A stretch of DNA of 64,000 nt from Propionibacterium cyclohexanicum (lineage in GTDB: Bacteria; Actinomycetota; Actinomycetes; Propionibacteriales; Propionibacteriaceae): positions 54,633 through 118,632 of the forward strand of contig NZ_FOGZ01000006.1 in assembly GCF_900111365.1 (NCBI RefSeq), written 5' to 3'. The notes below the pieces were generated by a model. It did not search any database. It had not been told where the DNA came from and saw only the letters and a program-made list of their open reading frames with translations. The translations under genes and the position numbers were made by a program. Each line of letters begins with the position of its first letter. The stretch's first letter is position 1. Of this stretch, positions 61,889 to 64,000 are shown piece by piece.

Positions 61889-63915
61889 TGCCGCCGATCC
61901 CCGGCGAGCAACTGCGAGGCGGCTTCGATGAGGGCGGCTCTGGGATGCCAGATGAACACCCCGGGCAGCCGCGTTGCGTCGGCCTCGCTGGGGGAGCCGG
62001 TCATGCCGCGCACGAACAGATAGCCCACTGCCCTCAGGTGGCTCTCGGGACGATAGCCGCGAACCGTGCGCTGCAGGAAGCGGTGCGCGGCCACCGTGTA
62101 CAACAACGCCTGCAGCGGATAGTGGGCCGCGATCATTGCTGCTCTCATGGCCTCGGGCGTGTAGTGGCGCGAACCCAGCTGTTCGCCGGGTGCAACCGGC
62201 AGCCGATTCGTCTTGTAGTCCAGCACCACGAATCGCGGCCCGGTTCGTGTCGGGGCCTCCGATGGTCGCGCCGGCACCCGCAGGAGCACGTCGATGGAGC
62301 CGGTGAGAAAGCCCGCGAGCTGCTCGCCGGAAACAGCCGATCGGGACAACACCGGGCCGTAGCCGGCCAGCGGATCGTCAGCGGGAACCAGCGCCGGGTC
62401 CGACCACAGCGCCGCAAGATCGGCCAGCGTATGCCGGGGACCGGGCGAACCCATCGGCAACTCGAACTCGAGCTCGGTGAGCCGATTCCCCGCTCCCAGA
62501 TCGGCCAGCGAGCGCCCATCGGTGAGCTCTCCCAGCGAGGTGCGCACGACGGCTGCCAGGCCACTGGCGAGCGTGGCGGCGGGCACATCGCTCACCGGCC
62601 AGCGCGCCAGCATCTGCTGCGCCGCACTGGTCAGCTCACTGTCCAACTGCTCCGATGCCGGATCGACCTGCTCGAGGACGCTGTGCACGAGACTGCCGAA
62701 TTGGGTACCCCCGGGGAGCCCAGCCAACGCCGTCGCATCGTCCGGGATGGCGGAATCGTGCCCATGGTCGGGCGCCAGCACACTGGTGTCGAGTTCGGGC
62801 TCGTCGCCTCCGCCCGGCACCGGATCGGCCCCAGTTGCCTCGTGGGCCCCGGAGGTGAGCCGAGTGTAGGAGGTGCGTGCCCATCCGCGATCGATGGTGT
62901 CGTGGAAGACCCGGGCCACCAGTTCGATGCTCGGAGCGGCTGGTGCCGGTGCCCTGAGCAGGCCACCGGCTCGGGGAACCGAGACGACCTCCACGAGCCG
63001 CCGGTCCAGCAACCATCCCTGGGGGTCACGTCCTGCCGGGATGCTCACAGGTGGTGGCTGGCCCTGAGTGCTGCGGGAAGCCACGAGTCGGTGCAACGGC
63101 GAGCTGTCGGTGGTGCGCTGGGTATTGGCCCACCAGCCGATCACCCGGCTCTGCGCTCGAGTGGCCGCCACATAGAGCAATCTCAGATCCTCCGCCTGCT
63201 CTTCGGCGAGCTTCGTGTCGTCGCGGCGGGCGTCGAGATCGCCGAACACGTCGAGCACCAGCTCGCCGTTTTCGTGCACGAGGGTGCGACGCAGACGGTC
63301 CGGCGGCTTCACGGAGACGAAACGGCTGGCCATGTCGGGCAGCGCCACCACTGGGAACTGCAGGCCTTTGGCCTTGTGGATCGTCATGATCGTGACGGCT
63401 GGCAGGTCCGTCTCCAGCCGGCGCACCGCGTCGTCGTCGGGGGAATTCCCCGCTGAGCCGATGTTCTCGAACAACCATCCGCGCAGCGCCACGAGATCGA
63501 GTGTCTCGACGCGCGCGGCCTCGTCGAGACGCTCGGTGACCTGCCGCAGGTCGGTCAGCAACCGTTCGCCCGCCGCTGTGCTGGACAGCAGCCGCGGCAC
63601 CAGCTCGGTGCGGGCGGCGAGCAGCTCGAAGGCGGCCGTCGGCCCGGTGGTCTCCAGCGCTTCGCGTACCAGCTTGATGAGAGCCATGAGGCCGAAGCGG
63701 TCGTCGTCGAGGGCCCGGGCCAGACGCTGCGGGGTCCAGCCGATGAGTGGTGACTCGGACAGCTGCAGCAGCCGGGGCAAGCGGGGGTCTAGGACGGCAT
63801 CGAGCAGGCCGAGCCATGCCGAGGCTGCCGGGGACGAGAAGATTCCCTGGCCGCCGGTGAACACCGCGGGGATGCCGGCATCGGCCAGCGCCTCCTGGAT
63901 TTGCTGGCTCTTCAT
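61885..63915 (-). pseudogene. recB: RecB, 3' portion only; 5' side replaced by putative IS sequence
   Basis: The frame covers about 670 codons of RecB. It includes late helicase motifs (TIMTIHKAKGLQFPVVALPD, LRLLYVAATRAQSRVIGWWA) and the nuclease domain (TQFGSLVHSVLEQVDP; GSIDVLLRVPAR; FVVLDYKTNRLPVAPGEQLG; LQALLYTVAAHRFLQ). RecB similarity starts exactly at SQQIQEALADAGIPAV. The residues upstream in frame (RATCPTPSSMK) are unrelated. A full RecB needs about 400 more N-terminal codons with Walker A. The break probably comes from an insertion at about 63,906, so RecBCD function should be lost. Confidence 0.7.
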
Positions 63916-64000
63916 AGATGAGGGTGTAGGGCATGTCGCGCGGTCGGGTGGCGCGTCGGTGTGGGGGGAGGGGTCGAGGTCTTCCGAGGATGGAGGTTCC
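63906..64000. mobile_element. Putative end of an insertion sequence interrupting recB
   Basis: From GGCTCTTCATAGATGAGGG at 63906 the sequence no longer fits recB. The motif resembles terminal inverted repeats of actinobacterial insertion sequences, and no gene is visible in the last 90 bases. The other end and the transposase lie outside the window, so the family is unknown and an assembly or recombination junction cannot be excluded. Confidence 0.45.

Overview
The window is high-GC DNA from an actinobacterium. The mtrA-mtrB-lpqB-comF-hpf-secA order, an Rv3235-family gene beside secA, a 1645-residue NAD-glutamate dehydrogenase, a DUF3107 gene and an AdnA/AdnB helicase-nuclease pair are all actinobacterial signatures. 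Gene content and order fit the Propionibacteriaceae best, but that placement is inference and I cannot fix a genus.

Positions 1 to about 23,000 are an integrated mobile element of conjugative type, and its left end lies outside the window. The leftward genes are a bifunctional cell-wall hydrolase (cut by the window edge), a TcpC-like membrane protein, a ParB-domain protein, two unknown proteins, a DUF2637 membrane protein with a C-terminal helix-turn-helix, a primase-polymerase and an ArdC-type antirestriction protein. Most are joined by 1- to 4-base overlaps. An AraC-type regulator follows. A P1B-4 metal ATPase and a divergent ArsR/SmtB repressor form a metal cassette. A cytosine-5 DNA methyltransferase gene comes next, then a MobF relaxase-helicase. 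The right part holds a second metal-sensor module, a truncated DprA-like gene, a small membrane protein, a serine-recombinase-like protein without its catalytic serine, and a double-HTH protein.

The most striking structure is at 11,658-14,773. A 3.1-kb element with three overlapping tyrosine recombinase genes, bounded by inverted repeats of about 94 bp, sits inside the methyltransferase gene. This matches the Recombinase-In-Trio (RIT) class. Removing exactly those bases rejoins the two gene parts in frame as a 374-residue enzyme. A second patch (about 19,200-20,700) has a different base composition. It carries a zinc-ribbon protein and a His-rich SmtB-type sensor with a recognisable SmtB-like operator, and it has replaced the C-terminus of the DprA-like gene.

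From about 23,100 rightward the DNA looks chromosomal. There is a repeat-rich membrane protein, a YqgE-family protein, the MtrAB two-component system with LpqB, ComF, HPF, a YcaQ-like protein, a quinone oxidoreductase, SecA, small conserved proteins, NAD-GDH, a PHP phosphoesterase, a membrane hydrolase, TrpRS, a DEAD-box helicase, a ferritin-like protein, DUF3107, a PP2C phosphatase, a cold-shock protein, AdnA/AdnB, NudC, a class-I glutamine amidotransferase, RecD and the 3' part of recB. The recB homology stops abruptly at about 63,906 in sequence resembling an insertion-sequence end, so RecBCD is probably broken while AdnAB is intact.

I saw no rRNA, tRNA or CRISPR array.
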